This document shows positions 25,101-34,555 of a stretch of 52,500 bases of DNA, in pieces. This DNA is from Symbiodinium natans (taxonomy: Eukaryota; Sar; Dinophyceae; Suessiales; Symbiodiniaceae), in assembly GCA_905221605.1 (NCBI GenBank), contig CAJNDS010002661.1, positions 1 through 52,500 of the forward strand. The letters run 5' to 3'. Both the position numbers and the translations under genes were made by a program. The first letter of the stretch is position 1. Each line of letters opens with the position of its first letter. A model generated the notes under the pieces. It was not told the origin of the DNA. It was given only the letters and a program-made list of their open reading frames with translations, and searched no databases.

Positions 25101-28100
25101 CGGCGCTGCAATTCTGGCATCTGATGTGGCCATCAGCCTGGAAAAGGTTGCCGTTTTTGATGAAGAGCCCCCCGCCGATTTGTTGCGAACTGGTGGCGAG
25201 CAGCCGAATGCTGCCGCCCTCTTGCCAGAGGCTGCCGTTGTGAATGTGCAGCCCTGCGCCACCTGGCAAGTTCATGAAGTTCGGGCTCAAAGTCCGGTGC
25301 CTGTCTATAGATAGATGTACTCAGGAGCAAGACCTGCCTCTGAGACTGCTGCTGTGTTCGATCTCAAGAAGACCCGAAATCATGGCAAGGCCCTGCTGGA
25401 TGTAAAGAGCACCACCATTAGATGTGTTCTCCTGCGAACCGCGGATGAAATGCTCAGGGGGGGGCAAGATCCTAGACATCTAGATACCTCGATCTGGGTC
25501 GTGGAGATCTCAAGAATAGGTTCACGCTTCATCAGCGATTACGCCATGTTTGTGGAAGTTTGCATTCGTACGGAGTCTGACTGGGCATCGACGGCTGGAT
25601 GTCAAAATGTAAAAAAATGTAAAAGCTCAAGAACAGCACAGCTCTTAGAAGATCGCGCTGTGATACCCACGTGTACTCACAGCCCGCACCTTGTTGTGGC
25701 AGTTTGCGAAGCTGATGCGAGTACCGCCATGTTCTGATTCTTTGCTGGTGCCAATTCTCACGTCGCCCTGCACCGTCACACAGGCTTCTTCTAAGTCCTT
25801 CAAGCCGTAGAAGGAAACGATGCCGGCAAAGAGAACGGTCTCGCCTGCTGTCAGAGTAGTTATTGCAATCACATTCTATTCGCGACCTCCGATAGTGAGG
25901 CGGAACAAAGCAATGTTCAAATAGGCCGAATCGATATTTACCTCTTTTGGCAAGAGGCCTCCGTGGAACACGAGCGGAGCTTCTAGAAACACTGTTGCGC
26001 CCATTCCTCGAATCACGCACCTCGCAGGAATGCTTGTACGTCTTCGGACGAGGAAGGTCCCGTTTAACTTCAGCTCGCCGCCCTCACAGGTTGTCGGAAA
26101 TTCGCGTCGAAGGTTCACGCCGTTCACGCCTTCGGCCTCGAGAAGGAAACCTGGCAACCAGTTGGGCTGCGCCACTGATCTGTTGAGGCGAAAAGTTTGC
26201 AAAGGAACAGCCTCTAGACCCAAAACTTTTCAGCACCGCCTTGTGGTGTGTGGCAGGCGTTGATGTTCATGAGTCCGCTGAACATGATGTTGCCCAACAC
26301 CCCCAACACACCTTGCCAAACAAGCTGTTGGTACTTCAACCAAAAAGTTTAAACGGAAAACCATGGCATACCTCACGCAGGACACAGCCGCTAGTACTTT
26401 GCCATCTGCTTTGATGCGCTGCAGGGCCTGCGTTACCGTTACAGCGTGCTCTACATACAAGACGTATGACTGGCTCAGGCCTCCTGAGCCGGCTGTGCAC
26501 GAGCCAACACTCATGTTCGCTGTGTCGTGTTGAATCAGATCACCCCGCACAAAGATCGCACCGCCTGGGCGTTATGCGCGCTGAGGGGTACAAGCTGAAA
26601 ACGCCAAGGCTGCTCGTCCTGGTATACAACGGACCAGGCCTGCATTTGCGTGGCAGTCCTCGAGCTCCAACTGGCCTGAAGAAATCAGATGTCCATAGAA
26701 TACATCAACGGCACCTGATGGGCAGCGCTGAGTTCACGTGGTGCAGCAACTGTCAGAGGTCTTATCACTCATACACCTCTCCCGGAAGTCCCGGACCTCC
26801 GCGCGTTGCTGCGTTGCATGAATGAAAGCTTATGCTCCCGACCAACTGGCTGAGTGCCGCGATGTACATGGCGCCACCTTAAACACTTTCAGCGAACAAG
26901 CGGAGAGAAAACTAGCACACACATTCAACCATGCCAAACAGTCGTGCTCAACTGGTTGCTGAGCCGGTGCCGTGCTCGGCAACACAGTTGTGGAATCTCA
27001 TCCTGCCCCGTGAAGTTAAGCTGCCCTGGGCATCTATTGCGCCCCCTGGCAAAGGCAGGTCCGAACCGTGTTGGCAGTTCAGCTAGCCGTTCCCAGCACA
27101 AGACTCCACTGTTGCCCCGGCGCATTATCTGTGTTGGACGTGAATGCAAACCGGCCTGATCCCTCTGCCACGCAGTTGTGCGCCTCGATGGTGCCGTGCA
27201 CATCCAACGCCAAGTCCGCTTGCTCAGTTGCGAGGCATCCGCCGTGCTTCGCGGAGCAGTCAACGCAGTGGATGTCTGCAGTAGCATCTTGATTAAAGCC
27301 ACCCGCTTTGATGAGGAGGCCCCCACCGATGCCTTCCGATTTGCAGCCATCCAGCTTGATGCTGCCAGCAGATTGCCGAAGGCCGCCTTTGCGAATGTAG
27401 ATTCCCCCACCGCCTGGCATCACAAGACAAAGAACATCCATCTGAAAACCAGGGCCATCAACTATCAAGTTAATCACCCGCCTGCCAGGCTGCTGCTTCC
27501 TTTTACCTCCAAAGTGCCGGATCTCATGACAAGGCCCTGCTCGACATACAGCGCGCCCCCGAGTTGTTCAATCTCCTGCAGGCAGTGTTAAAGCATGTTG
27601 TCGCTCGAAACTCGAATCACACACCAAAAAGGCCCAAGCAGAAGGCCTTGTTGTGGCAGCCGGTGAACAAGATATAGTCACCATGACCCAAACCAACGGT
27701 GAGCCGGCCCTGCACAACCACGCAAGCTTTCTGCAGCACCCCCTTCCCAATGAAGCGTAGAGTACCGGCGAAAGAAGCGTCTTGGTCTCCTGGCAGGAGC
27801 GGTCTAAATTCACGCGCACGTCAATCTCAACGTTTAGAAACTAGACCAGCCAAGGGGGCATGACTACTGGACGTATTTGGGTGCTCTATTTAGAAAAGTG
27901 CTTGCCGTCCGGCCGTATGCTGTACGGTCACCACTATCTGCAGCACGACTCTCCTTCGAAGACGAGCGGTGCATTCAGGTGAATGTTTGCACCTTTGCCT
28001 TTGCCGCGTACTTGGCACCCTCCGGAGATCGCATGCTCTTTGTCAACATTGTACTGGCCTTGTGGATCAGGGCCCGAATTTCTCTCGTTTTATAGTCGGT

Positions 28101-28465
28101 ATAGCGAGCACGGCCTGCAACACCAAATTATGCCCCATGCCGGACCTGCCTTCCAGCATAAGGGTGCCGCCTTCGCAAGTATCTGGAAGCGACCGCGGCT
28201 GCAGTTTACCCTTGCCTGCTTTAGGGCTGGGATCCACATCCTTAAATGTCATTCGCAGAGGTGCTTTCAGCTTGGACAACCCTGTGCCGCGCACGACGCG
28301 GAAGTTGAAACACAACCAGCAATTGTCTCTTCAATTCTTCTACAAAGCACCATGAGATGCATGCCGGGCTGCCTCCATGTCCTGTTCAGCTCGACGTACA
28401 CCTTCAATGAAGGCAAGGAGCCCCAGCAGCAGCAAGCCCGGCATGGTCAGCGCCCTTCTCCACAT
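6190..28465 (-). CDS. giant multi-exon beta-helix (Pmp-like repeat) membrane protein
   Basis: Very large spliced gene read right to left. Exon 1 (28351-28465) encodes an N-terminal signal peptide with a MPGLLLLGLLAFIEG core. Then come two related N-terminal modules (27.1-28.3 and 25.0-26.2 kb), dozens of repeats of the form GGG-[LIV]-x-V-x-G...F-x-x-C (about 13.0-27 kb), a Cys-rich GCC2/GCC3-like segment (11.9-12.2 kb) and several hydrophobic exons (6.2-10.9 kb). The repeat pattern resembles chlamydial polymorphic membrane protein repeats, which form right-handed beta-helices; such proteins are often labelled pmp-like in dinoflagellates. A secreted extracellular repeat region anchored by C-terminal membrane spans is the inferred topology. 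Exon borders are mostly approximate. Introns here lack the terminal inverted repeats seen in the right-hand genes. Alternatively this could be two adjacent genes split near 26.3 kb or 11.5 kb. The true 3' end is unresolved. Confidence 0.6.
7376..7455. mobile_element. possible introner-like inverted-repeat element
   Basis: GGGGGGAGTGAATATGGGTACC on the left faces GGGATCTACTCCCCCACCCC on the right, an imperfect inverted repeat with GGTAACC/GGTACC inside, similar in style to the family 2 elements at 32815-32915 and 45310-45425. No exon border could be tied to it. Confidence 0.35.
8320..8820. repeat. degenerate AGAACTTYY low-complexity repeats
   Basis: Many 9-11-bp units of the type CAGAACTTCTG, TAGAACTTTTG or GAACTTCCAGAA. 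They probably lie within an intron of the beta-helix gene. No gene seen from about 7.9 to 9.0 kb. Confidence 0.8.
9200..10880 (-). CDS. beta-helix gene, first membrane-domain exons (approximate)
   Basis: Likely coding pieces: ~10871-10720 (LINQLMSFATVAGTLLAVVA, a membrane span), ~10630-10520 (FGQFLLTMASVSMEMIAGQ), ~10350-10160 (INLCPFAAIGSGSSGISSLC), ~10100-9960 (YDCGFVIVGDPEMIARAWRR) and ~9560-9290 (VVMVLVFVMASYIWISLSL, a membrane span after a possible luminal Asn/Ser-rich stretch). Borders and order of small exons are uncertain. A GA-rich tract at 10460-10500 produces a spurious Leu/Ser frame inside an intron. Confidence 0.4.
11095..11210 (+). repeat. short CACCTCCCCA repeats
   Basis: About eight 12-17-bp units of the type CACCTCCCCAG. 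The 10.9-11.8 kb stretch otherwise shows only ambiguous frames and short TTTAGGG remnants near 11465 and 11540. Confidence 0.7.
11880..12200 (-). CDS. beta-helix gene, Cys-rich GCC2/GCC3-like exon
   Basis: The frame contains RRECVPCPTQNEFCYATEF, then CPNLAACPGGN and CAPGYDKRSCAACKEGYA. Regular C-P-x-x-x-x-C and C-x-x-C-x-x-G-Y spacing matches the ephrin-receptor-like (GCC2/GCC3) repeats that often sit between extracellular repeats and membrane helices in protist surface proteins. Start near an AG at about 12200; the 3' border is unresolved. Confidence 0.6.
12800..14870 (-). CDS. beta-helix gene, C-terminal GGG-repeat exons
   Basis: Continuation of the repeat region after the minisatellite intron. 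Blocks: ~14870-14560 (GGGGAFVEQSFLQRGG, GGCMSVNGSVDVSG), ~14510-14250 (GGGLYVHSNFSQLGGS, GGGLRTESGSLTVHSG), ~14200-13860 (GGGLAVYQSLLQSAG, GGGMVVSRNVFLGG), ~13820-13630 (GGGVYIQEGQMDVRG), ~13550-13400 (GGGMAIPSIRSKGSIEF), ~13360-13180 (GGGLYISSG) and ~13040-12830 (a diverged last unit without GGG). The motif is the same as at 20-27 kb, supporting one gene across the minisatellite. Confidence 0.6.
14880..16990. other. presumed intron DNA with direct repeat and low-complexity arms
   Basis: A ~130-bp direct repeat lies at about 15155-15255 and 15285-15385 (shared TTTTGTTATG-CGACCTGG, AGCTTGATG-CAGCCTTT, CCATCTCTTGCTAG). Purine-rich GAAAC/AACTTCC tracts at 15000-15075 and 16020-16080 are roughly complementary to GTTTTTGAAG tracts at 15530-15600. 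A CA/CGCA microsatellite is at 16216-16290. No convincing exon was seen. Confidence 0.6.
16990..19535. repeat. 55-bp minisatellite, about 45 copies
   Basis: The unit reads roughly CCCAACGATGATTCCGTCCA, then TGCTACCAGTGCATCCAC, then TTTCCAGAGCACCATTG, 55 bases in all. Variants alternate in at least three types at the start of the unit (ACGATGATTCCG, ACGGTGATTCTG, ACAAGGATTCCG), with occasional truncated copies. The array sits between beta-helix exons at 19977 and about 14860, so it is probably intronic. The period is not a multiple of three, and frames on both strands through it are artefacts. Confidence 0.95.
19977..24980 (-). CDS. beta-helix gene, central GGG-repeat exons
   Basis: Many exons each carry one to four beta-helix units. 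Clear blocks: 24975-24860, 24550-24440, 23520-23240, 23190-22955, 22770-22350, 22230-22020, 22000-21880, 21720-21600, 21317-21210, 21030-20750, 20605-20330 and 20270-19977. The repeated motif is GGG-[LMV]-x-[VL]-x-[GR]-x-[FL]-x-Q followed ~12 residues later by [FL]-x-x-C-x-[AS]. Cysteines at the end of each unit are highly regular. Introns of about 60-350 bp separate the blocks. No transposon-like ends were seen in these introns. Confidence 0.6.
25000..26223 (-). CDS. beta-helix gene, N-terminal module B (exon block)
   Basis: Exon pieces: ~26223-25880 (TTCEGGELKLNG, GATVFLEAPLVFHG), ~25870-25680 (VLFAGIVSFYGLKDLEEACV), ~25440-25370 (GGALYIQQGLAMISG), ~25290-25000 (GGAGLHIHNGSLWQEGGSI, GGCLAVNGTATYSLHSNGT). 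It follows module A piece for piece, with clearly diverged sequence, so the duplication is not recent. Confidence 0.55.
26380..27060 (-). CDS. beta-helix gene, repeat exons between modules A and B
   Basis: Short repeat exons read GGAIDAQGSLTSRGRMRFHNC (~27040-26960), GGAMYIAALSQLVGSISFHSC (~26880-26790), SGAVDVFYGHLISSGQLELE (~26720-26650) and GGAIFVRGDLIQH (~26570-26380). Each has the G-G-[AG]-x-x-V/I start and most end in F-x-x-C, with non-coding sequence between. The last leads into module B, which argues for one continuous gene. Confidence 0.5.
27080..28281 (-). CDS. beta-helix gene, N-terminal module A (exon block)
   Basis: Exon pieces in order: ~28281-28100 (contains DTCEGGTLMLEG), ~28040-27945 (GANIHLNAPLVFEG), ~27800-27640 (SFAGTLRFIGKGVLQKACVV), ~27590-27500 (GGALYVEQGLVMRSGTLEV), ~27420-27080 (GGGGIYIRKGGLRQSAGSI and GGCLATEQADLALDV). 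Each has a counterpart in the same order in module B at 25.0-26.2 kb, which is strong evidence that all are exons of one duplicated unit. Borders are approximate. Confidence 0.55.
28351..28465 (-). CDS. exon 1 of beta-helix gene: signal peptide
   Basis: ATG at 28465 with a second in-frame ATG at 28444. A short basic start (MWRRALT) is followed by a leucine-rich core, and then a charged segment. The exon ends with CATG before a GT donor at 28350. The next exon starts at 28281 after CACAG; joining across the 69-bp intron keeps the frame and leads into the first module. Confidence 0.65.
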
Positions 28466-28469
28466 GGCC

Positions 28470-29850
28470 GCACTGGGTCTGCCTTTGAGCTTCTCACATC
28501 TCCTTCCGGAGTCTCACGTAAACACTGGGATCACATCAGACAATCTGCCTCGCACGGTTGGCGAGGGACTAGCTTGGAGCCTGGGAAAGGTCGGCAGATA
28601 TACCGTGCACCACAGCATCAGGTATCTCCTTATCTAGATGCCCGCACAGGAGAAAATGAGGCAGATTGACCTCTGCATCTGAGAAAGGCCTTGTTAGCTG
28701 TTACTAAGCGTTCAGGTATAGCATGAACTCCAGGAACAATCAGCCATGCTTCTGATGCCCGTCGAGTCAGCCACTTGCAGCAACTTCGTACCCATGCAGG
28801 ACGCTTGACGCTAAGTCTTAACCGAAGCTTACAGCCAGAAGCCTTTCCACCTCAGGCTCCTGAATCTTACAAACTCAAAGCCGAAACCAAAGAGCATACG
28901 ATATCCAATAGAGCAAGAGTGGAGCACCCCAGTGCTCTTCGTTTGTCAAAATAACCTATCTGTACATTACGATTTGCGTGTTTCGCGAGGTTTGGCTTCA
29001 AAAGCCCTATGGCCCGACAGTATCAGCTCAGTTTGGACTGACGACTCCTAAGCTCACGCGGTTGGGGAAAATGGGCCTTGGGACACCATTTGTCACAATG
29101 GTCTTGTTAGCAACACAAAGGTCAACAAAGAAGCAAACACCGATGCTTCACATGGCAGAAGTCTCCTTTCAGCTGGCCATTGTACGGGAGCAAGGGGGGT
29201 GGTTTGCCGGCCAAGCGCGCGCTTTGGAAGTATTTGGTCAAGGTCCGGAACCCGCCCCTAACCAGCCCAGGCGTGGCCCCACAGCCCGCCTTACTTGAAC
29301 CTTCCCTGGGACCTGCCCCGGAACTAACCGGAACTAGCTGAGTATTTGGCCAAGGTCCGGAAGCGGCCCAAGAACTTATTCAAATGGACAAATCGCGGCA
29401 TCTCAAGTTGGCTTCGGTTTCCAGGTTCAACGGCGCGTAACAGCCAGAAACTTGATACAAGGCAATTATCCTTTTCATTCCTTGGGGGGACCCGCTGTCA
29501 GTGACAGCCCACTTTGAGGATGGAAAGCAATGACATCTTCCAGTTGGAGTTTCTGCTCCTTTGAATGTAGTAGTGGAAACACAGGGACATGCAACCCACT
29601 AATTATACGAAATGGGAACTGCAATATAGCATAGGAGCGGAAGCAGACCTGAATCTAGATTCCAGCAGCTTCCATTCTGAGCCTTTCCTTCAATCCACCT
29701 CCTCTGCCAAAGGCGGCGAAGTGTGCGGCTATCTTTCCGGTGAGTTCGTCTCATGCGTCTGTGAAGCTAGGAATCCAGGCTATCACCAGGTAATATCCTG
29801 AGGGGGAGCCCTGATTGTGACAGTGCCGCAAACGGATGAGTTTTGCTTAG
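28470..29850. other. gap upstream of beta-helix gene: no gene seen
   Basis: No convincing frame. A short direct repeat (TATTTGG-CAAGGTCCGGAA) occurs near 29230 and 29343. Confidence 0.5.
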
Positions 29851-29853
29851 GTC

Positions 29854-30510
29854 TTGGCCCTGGCAAAAAGTCACGAGCTCCAAACAAGCTGGTACAAGCC
29901 TGAGCGTGCGCAAAGCTGCTGCGCAACCAAGTTAAATGTTCCAGACATCCTTTCTGTGGATGTGCTGGCAGAGTTGGACATTCAATGCAGGGAATGGGGT
30001 AGATTAGTGCCGGCCCTCAGGCAGGCTCCGGAGAAGGTTTGGGTGGCTGTGGCGGGGCCATCCGAACTGCTGCCGCTCGGGCAGGCTGACGCAGAAGCTA
30101 CGAAACTTCCGGAGGTCCAGAAGAAGAAGGAAGAAGACGAGCGCATGGCTGAGGAAGCTGCGACACTTCTGGAGGCGTGGCTGAGGAAGCTGCAAAGCAG
30201 ACAACTGCTGACAAGGTGGCCAAAGACAAGGTCAAGGCCAAACAGCCCGCAGCGGTTGCGGAAGTCGTGCCTGGATCCCCAACGAAGCTGGACCCGGGCT
30301 TCTAAAACCAACCCACCTAGGGTTTGGGGTTTCGGGTTCTAGGGTTTAGGGTTGTAGGGTTTAGGGTTTAAGTTTAGGGTATCCATGTAAGACCAAGCTG
30401 ACCTGCGCAGGACGCCGACGTGAAGGCGAGCATGGTGATGAAGCGTGAGGCTGCCCTGGCCAAGCAGAAGATGAAAACTGACACATCATCGAACTGCTCT
30501 ACTACCGTCT
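29854..30510 (+). pseudogene. possible plus-strand coding fragment with frame-shifting duplication
   Basis: A plus frame from about 29854 becomes rich in Lys/Glu/Ala (KKKEEDERMAEEAA). At 30145 and again at 30177 the near-identical words ATGGCTGAGGAAGCTGC and GTGGCTGAGGAAGCTGC occur 32 bases apart, so the reading frame shifts. The second frame runs on as charged Ala/Lys-rich sequence (AAKQTTADKVAKDKVKAKQP) to a TAA near 30305. A further charged piece (DADVKASMVMKREAALAKQK) follows a TTTAGGG-rich stretch at about 30410-30490. It could be exons of a small charged protein or a decayed copy. It would be on the strand opposite to all confident genes. Confidence 0.3.
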
Positions 30511-30549
30511 CACCTTTAGGATTGGTACTAAAACTACTGTCTGATTATC

Positions 30550-30950
30550 CGGAGTGAATGACAGGCAAGGAACGTACTGCATTAGTATTCTATTCACCGT
30601 TATAATATTATATTCTACTCCAAATACTAATAATTATTCGTGCGTGTACTTTATTCATTTCGTTTACACACGCACGTTTCGTTCATTGGTTTCGTTCACG
30701 CGTTCGTGCATTTAATTAATAAAATTCGTGCGTTCCTTACAATTTTATTATTAAAATGTACTCTCTTGTTCTCTACACTGTATTTTTATTCTACTATTAA
30801 TACTGTTGTAGCTGGCCACATAAGATATTCATGAAGCCCGCATGAAAAGGCTTATAATATTATAACTATTGCTCTTACTAATTTATATAGAGAATTGACA
30901 ATTTAATAATGTAACTACAAATGCGGCCAAATTTTAATATCTTTTTCTAG
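30550..30950. other. AT-rich tract
   Basis: Strongly AT-rich block with TTATAAT/ATTATT words and no gene, unlike its ~50% GC surroundings. Confidence 0.7.
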
Positions 30951-31361
30951 GCCGCGTGTCAAGCTTCTGTAGCTACTTTCAAGACAGGTTCAGGTTGGGG
31001 TTCAAGGCAGAGCGCCCGTGCCATCCACCCCCGGCGAGTTGTTTTAGCGTGCTTTGGGCTAGACAACTGAATTTTCCCCAACTCCTCGTGCCCACAAGTT
31101 TCCGAGGGCGCGGCTTGGTAGGACACCGCCAGCACCCGCACCTGTTAATCCAACCCTTAATCCTAAACTGATATATTCTGTGCGCAAGGACTTGTGTCAT
31201 AAGGTGCCTCAGTGCCAGAGTAAATGGCCCTCACTGAACACCCATTTCAGAAAATCTCAACATAACCCTCAACCCTAGAAACCCCAATCATCTGTGCCAA
31301 GGCACTCCGAGCCTCCGTCGGAAGTGGGGGAGACTCAAGAAGACCAGGGGAGACCTCCGAA

Positions 31362-31506
31362 AGCCAAGGTACTTGTAACCCAATGAGAAGTGTAGTTACT
31401 AGCCGACGTTATAAGGACCTTAAGTCTTAATAAGTACCCCAACTGGGTTATGACTGGATTAGAAGTACAGTTGTAATTCGGTTACGAAGTGCCATGAACC
31501 TCCAAG
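31362..31506. mobile_element. truncated inverted-repeat element, family 5
   Basis: The right end GTGCCATGAACCTCCAAGTA matches the family 5 end at 40634-40653. The left end retains only the inner part (CAAGGTACTTGTAACCC). Internal GTAACC/GGTTAC words are also inverted. Confidence 0.55.
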
Positions 31507-32384
31507 TAGCCTAGGCTCGGCTCGGTGGACGCTGCGCAGGCCCCTTCTGTTTCCGCCCTGGGGCTCTTCAACCCATTACGGCGACTGTCCACCAAGGACC
31601 CTTCTGACCCAGGAATGGTTTCCCCCCTAAATTCAGCCCTGTACATCACGCTTTCTCACACTCACACGGGAGTTCCTACATGGGCTATTAAACCCCATAA
31701 CCCTTTGAAAAGGCCCTTAGAAGGGTGGCCTCATAGCCCATGCTGGTTCAGAAAGGCACTAGAGCGCTGCAGCCCGTACATCAGTGAGCTCGTCGGAAGC
31801 GTAGCCGTTGGACATCATCTTCTCGCATGCGTCGAAGAACTCCGCCAGCCAGGAAGGCTTGTTAGGGTTTAGGGTTTAGGGGTTTAGGGGTTAGGGTGCC
31901 TGCCAACTCTTCGACAGCCTCGCCCACGGTGAAGTACCTGTCGCCGCAGTTCAGGGGGCCCTTCCAATTCCCGCCCCACCTTCCGCAGCCTTGCGGCACC
32001 CCATCGCCGAGTTTGCACAAGTGCAAACTACAACGCTGTGTCTCAACCGACTAGCACGTCCATGTAGCTTGGTTTGGCACCACTGAGGTATGGTCTGTAA
32101 GTCCCCGGCCCATTGAAGCGTAACTTTCATGGATTCCTGAGGTGCGGGCTGTTGGTTTAGGGTTTAAGGTCCCAAGGTATGGGTCGCAATGTTTGCGACT
32201 GTTACAGTTTTGCCATCTGTGTGCAGCTAAGGCTTATCAAGTGCGTTGGCCCCAGCCCAAGTACACAAGTTGTCCACCTCCATGCTAGCCGGCCATGCGT
32301 ACCTCCCTTGCTTCTAACTCAAGGTGCCCATCTTGCTATTTTGCCTCTTGTCTCGGCTCTGTGCGCTTCGGTAGAGCACCGGGC
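31507..32384. other. gap: telomeric remnants, no gene seen
   Basis: Contains a TTTAGGG remnant at 31863-31897 and a shorter one near 32155. A plus frame at 31525-31872 has no recognisable motif. Confidence 0.5.
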
Positions 32385-34034
32385 TCACATGGCAAGGTGA
32401 TGGATGGCCTTCCAGTTGGGCAGTGGCTTGTGGAAGTCGTGCTTTTGGATCTCGAGCAATGAGGGAAAGTGGTAGATGCCGTAGAGGACTGCAATCACAA
32501 GAACCGTGATTCCCACAGGTAGAGCCAAGGCAAAGCCGCCCCAAACGCAGAGGCCGCCCACGACCATGCCAAACAAGAAGCCAAAGCAGCTTAACATATT
32601 GTAAGAAGGATTCTCTTTGCAAGACTTCAAGCCATAAAAGCCCAGCCTTGTGGCGATTAACGTAACGACCAAGAGAATGATGCCAATGATGATGCAGAAG
32701 ATGATGAAGCCAAAGTCCCCCACTCTCTCAGACTCATCTAAGTCTGAAGCTCCACTCTCCAAGAGGCTACTGTCCTCCGAGCCAAGGGCACGAGCCAAAC
32801 GGCCCGACTTCACCTAAGGGTTTCCGAAAATGGGGGGTACCCTTTTTGGGAGTCTAGGAGTATAGTCTCATGGGGTATATTCGGGGGGGGTACCCTTATT
32901 GTGGGAAACCCCCACCTGCAACAAGCCACCAGCAGTGCCTGCATTCGTCGAGTTGGACAAGATCTGCTCCCCTTCCTGCGGGGGATTTGGGGGCCCTATA
33001 AACATTCATTTAAGTTTCTATGGGCCATGAAGGGTATATAGGGAGGAAAAAATTTGAAACTTCTTCTTAATCCACCATAGCTTCCTCGGCAGTTTGCACC
33101 AGGCCAAGGACATCGTCTGCGTCGATGAGAAAGTCTCGGCAGGGCGTAGGGAGGCCCAAAGTCATGCCTTTCAAGTCGTTGATGTCGTGGCCAGGGACGC
33201 TCATGAAGTAGTCCACGAAGGTCCCCAACTGATCCTGTTGCTCCTTTGTCTCGTCGCTGAGGCTACACTTGCCATCGGTCTCTTGCTTGAGGAACTGGAT
33301 GAGCATATTGGGGCGCTTCTTGACATAGTCCACCAAGGTGTTGTGCAGCTTCGCGGGCACCGAGAAGTCCTGGGAGTTGCGCACGGCTGAGATACTGGCC
33401 CTGCCTGCCTGCTTGTACTGTGGAATCGTCAACATGTCAGGGCGGCCGCGCCAATGCTTCATGTCCGTGTACGCCGCGCGTGCCGCAGCTCTGGAGAAGT
33501 CGCCGTTTTCGGGGGAGAGGCGTATCGGGAAGGCCTCCATCACACTGAGCATCTGGGTGGCTTCCTGCCACATGGCCACAGAGGCCTTCAATGAAGACCG
33601 GCTTGAACCCCTCTCGGAGATCGCTGGGCTCTGCTCCATCTCTTCGGCAAGGTCCAACACCTTGCTGTTGGTTCGTAGGGAATGAGGGAATGAGGGAATG
33701 AGGTAGCCTATGTCCCCCTATATATACCCTTTAAGGGCTTCTAGAGGGTACCTCATTCCCCATTAAGGGATTCTAGAGGGTACCTCACTCCCCCATTCCC
33801 TACTAACCAACAGTGAGACACTTCTCTTTTCATGTCCTCCAGCTTCTGGGCGATCACAAGATCCGCAGCCTCGTGATCTGATGCACCCAGGGCCTTGCAC
33901 TTCTGCTGGTCCCCAAAGGGTGCCAGGTTGTCCGCAGGGCTGGAGCCCACCTTCTCACAGAAGTGTGAGGGGCCACAGACATCCTTCTCCGAGTCGTAGA
34001 AGCAGCGGAAAGCACAGGTACTCGGCTTGCCCAT
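32385..34034 (-). CDS. unknown protein with C-terminal multi-span membrane region (4 exons)
   Basis: Model: exons 34034-33822, 33660-33076, 32975-32916 and 32813-32385, giving 1287 bases (428 residues plus stop) with no frame break. The start is the ATG at 34034. Residues 1-71 are Cys-containing (FRCFYDSEKDVCGPSHFC). Residues ~72-266 are charged and helical (KLHNTLVDYVKKRPNMLIQF) with no domain I recognise. Residues ~315-415 hold about three hydrophobic spans (FIIFCIIIGIILLVVTLIA; FGFLFGMVVGGLCVWGGF; LPVGITVLVIAVLYGIY). Intron 1 carries a GTGT direct repeat and matching inverted ends. The intron 2 join (GT-AG, 33075-32976) rescues the frame from an in-frame TAA at 33067-33069, so a separate gene ending at that stop is the alternative. 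Function unknown. Confidence 0.65.
32815..32915 (-). mobile_element. intron made of family 2 introner (GGGTTTCC...GGGTACC ends)
   Basis: On the coding strand the intron starts GTGGGGGTTTCCCACAATAA and ends CATTTTCGGAAACCCTTAG. GGGTTTCC and GGGTACC are inverted at both ends. GTGG (left) and GTGA (right) are the flanking repeat. A second copy with the same inner words is at 45310-45425. Confidence 0.8.
33661..33821 (-). mobile_element. intron made of an introner with CTGTTGGTT ends
   Basis: Coding-strand ends are CTCACTGTTGGTTAGTAGGG and the complement of CTTGCTGTTGGTTCGTAGGG. The exon copies of GTGT on both sides form a 4-base target repeat. Splicing GT-AG at this repeat leaves the frame intact (…REV/LDLAEE…). 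Inside are smaller repeats of GAGGGAATG and a GAGGGTACCTCA motif. Confidence 0.85.
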
Positions 34035-34470
34035 ACCTCTAGAAGGGAGATCGCTCGTTCCCCACCATTCTCGTTGACATTCTTGCTATTGTGCTGTTAT
34101 TACTTGTCTGCTGAGTATTTGTAAGTCATTGCCGTGACACCTGCTGTGTGCAAGACCACATGTCATATGCCTAATATTTGGTGCGTGTGTTCAACATTGA
34201 CTATGACTATGTCTTACATGTGTACACAATTGCATTTACTAGTATTTTATTTAAGATTATTCCAACATCTCAGTGTAGCATCTTTAATCGTACAAGGGTG
34301 CAATCGTATAAAAGAAAAATGTACCGTATACTGTTGTACCATGTTATGAGCACATCATTATGATTTTGTGTATTCATCTTCTGAATTTTTGCTTGATTCG
34401 CACATCTTTGCATTCTGATATTGCTTCTTGGATTTATCTTCTTGCAACAGTATACGACTAGTACTGTTAT
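34035..34470. other. gap: AT-rich, no gene seen
   Basis: Presumed upstream region of the 32.4-34.0 kb gene. No inverted-repeat element or convincing frame found. Confidence 0.5.
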
Positions 34471-34555
34471 ATGACTATATATATATATATGGTCACCCCC
34501 CCCCCCTCGACAGACCCGGAAGTATTTTTCCGGTCTGTTCAGGAAGGGGGGGGGG

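Noticed and set aside
33067-33075. Stop codon TAA as the end of a separate gene at 33067
   Set aside because: A GT-AG intron starting at 33075 removes it and joins in frame to the next exon; kept as the alternative because no cDNA is available.
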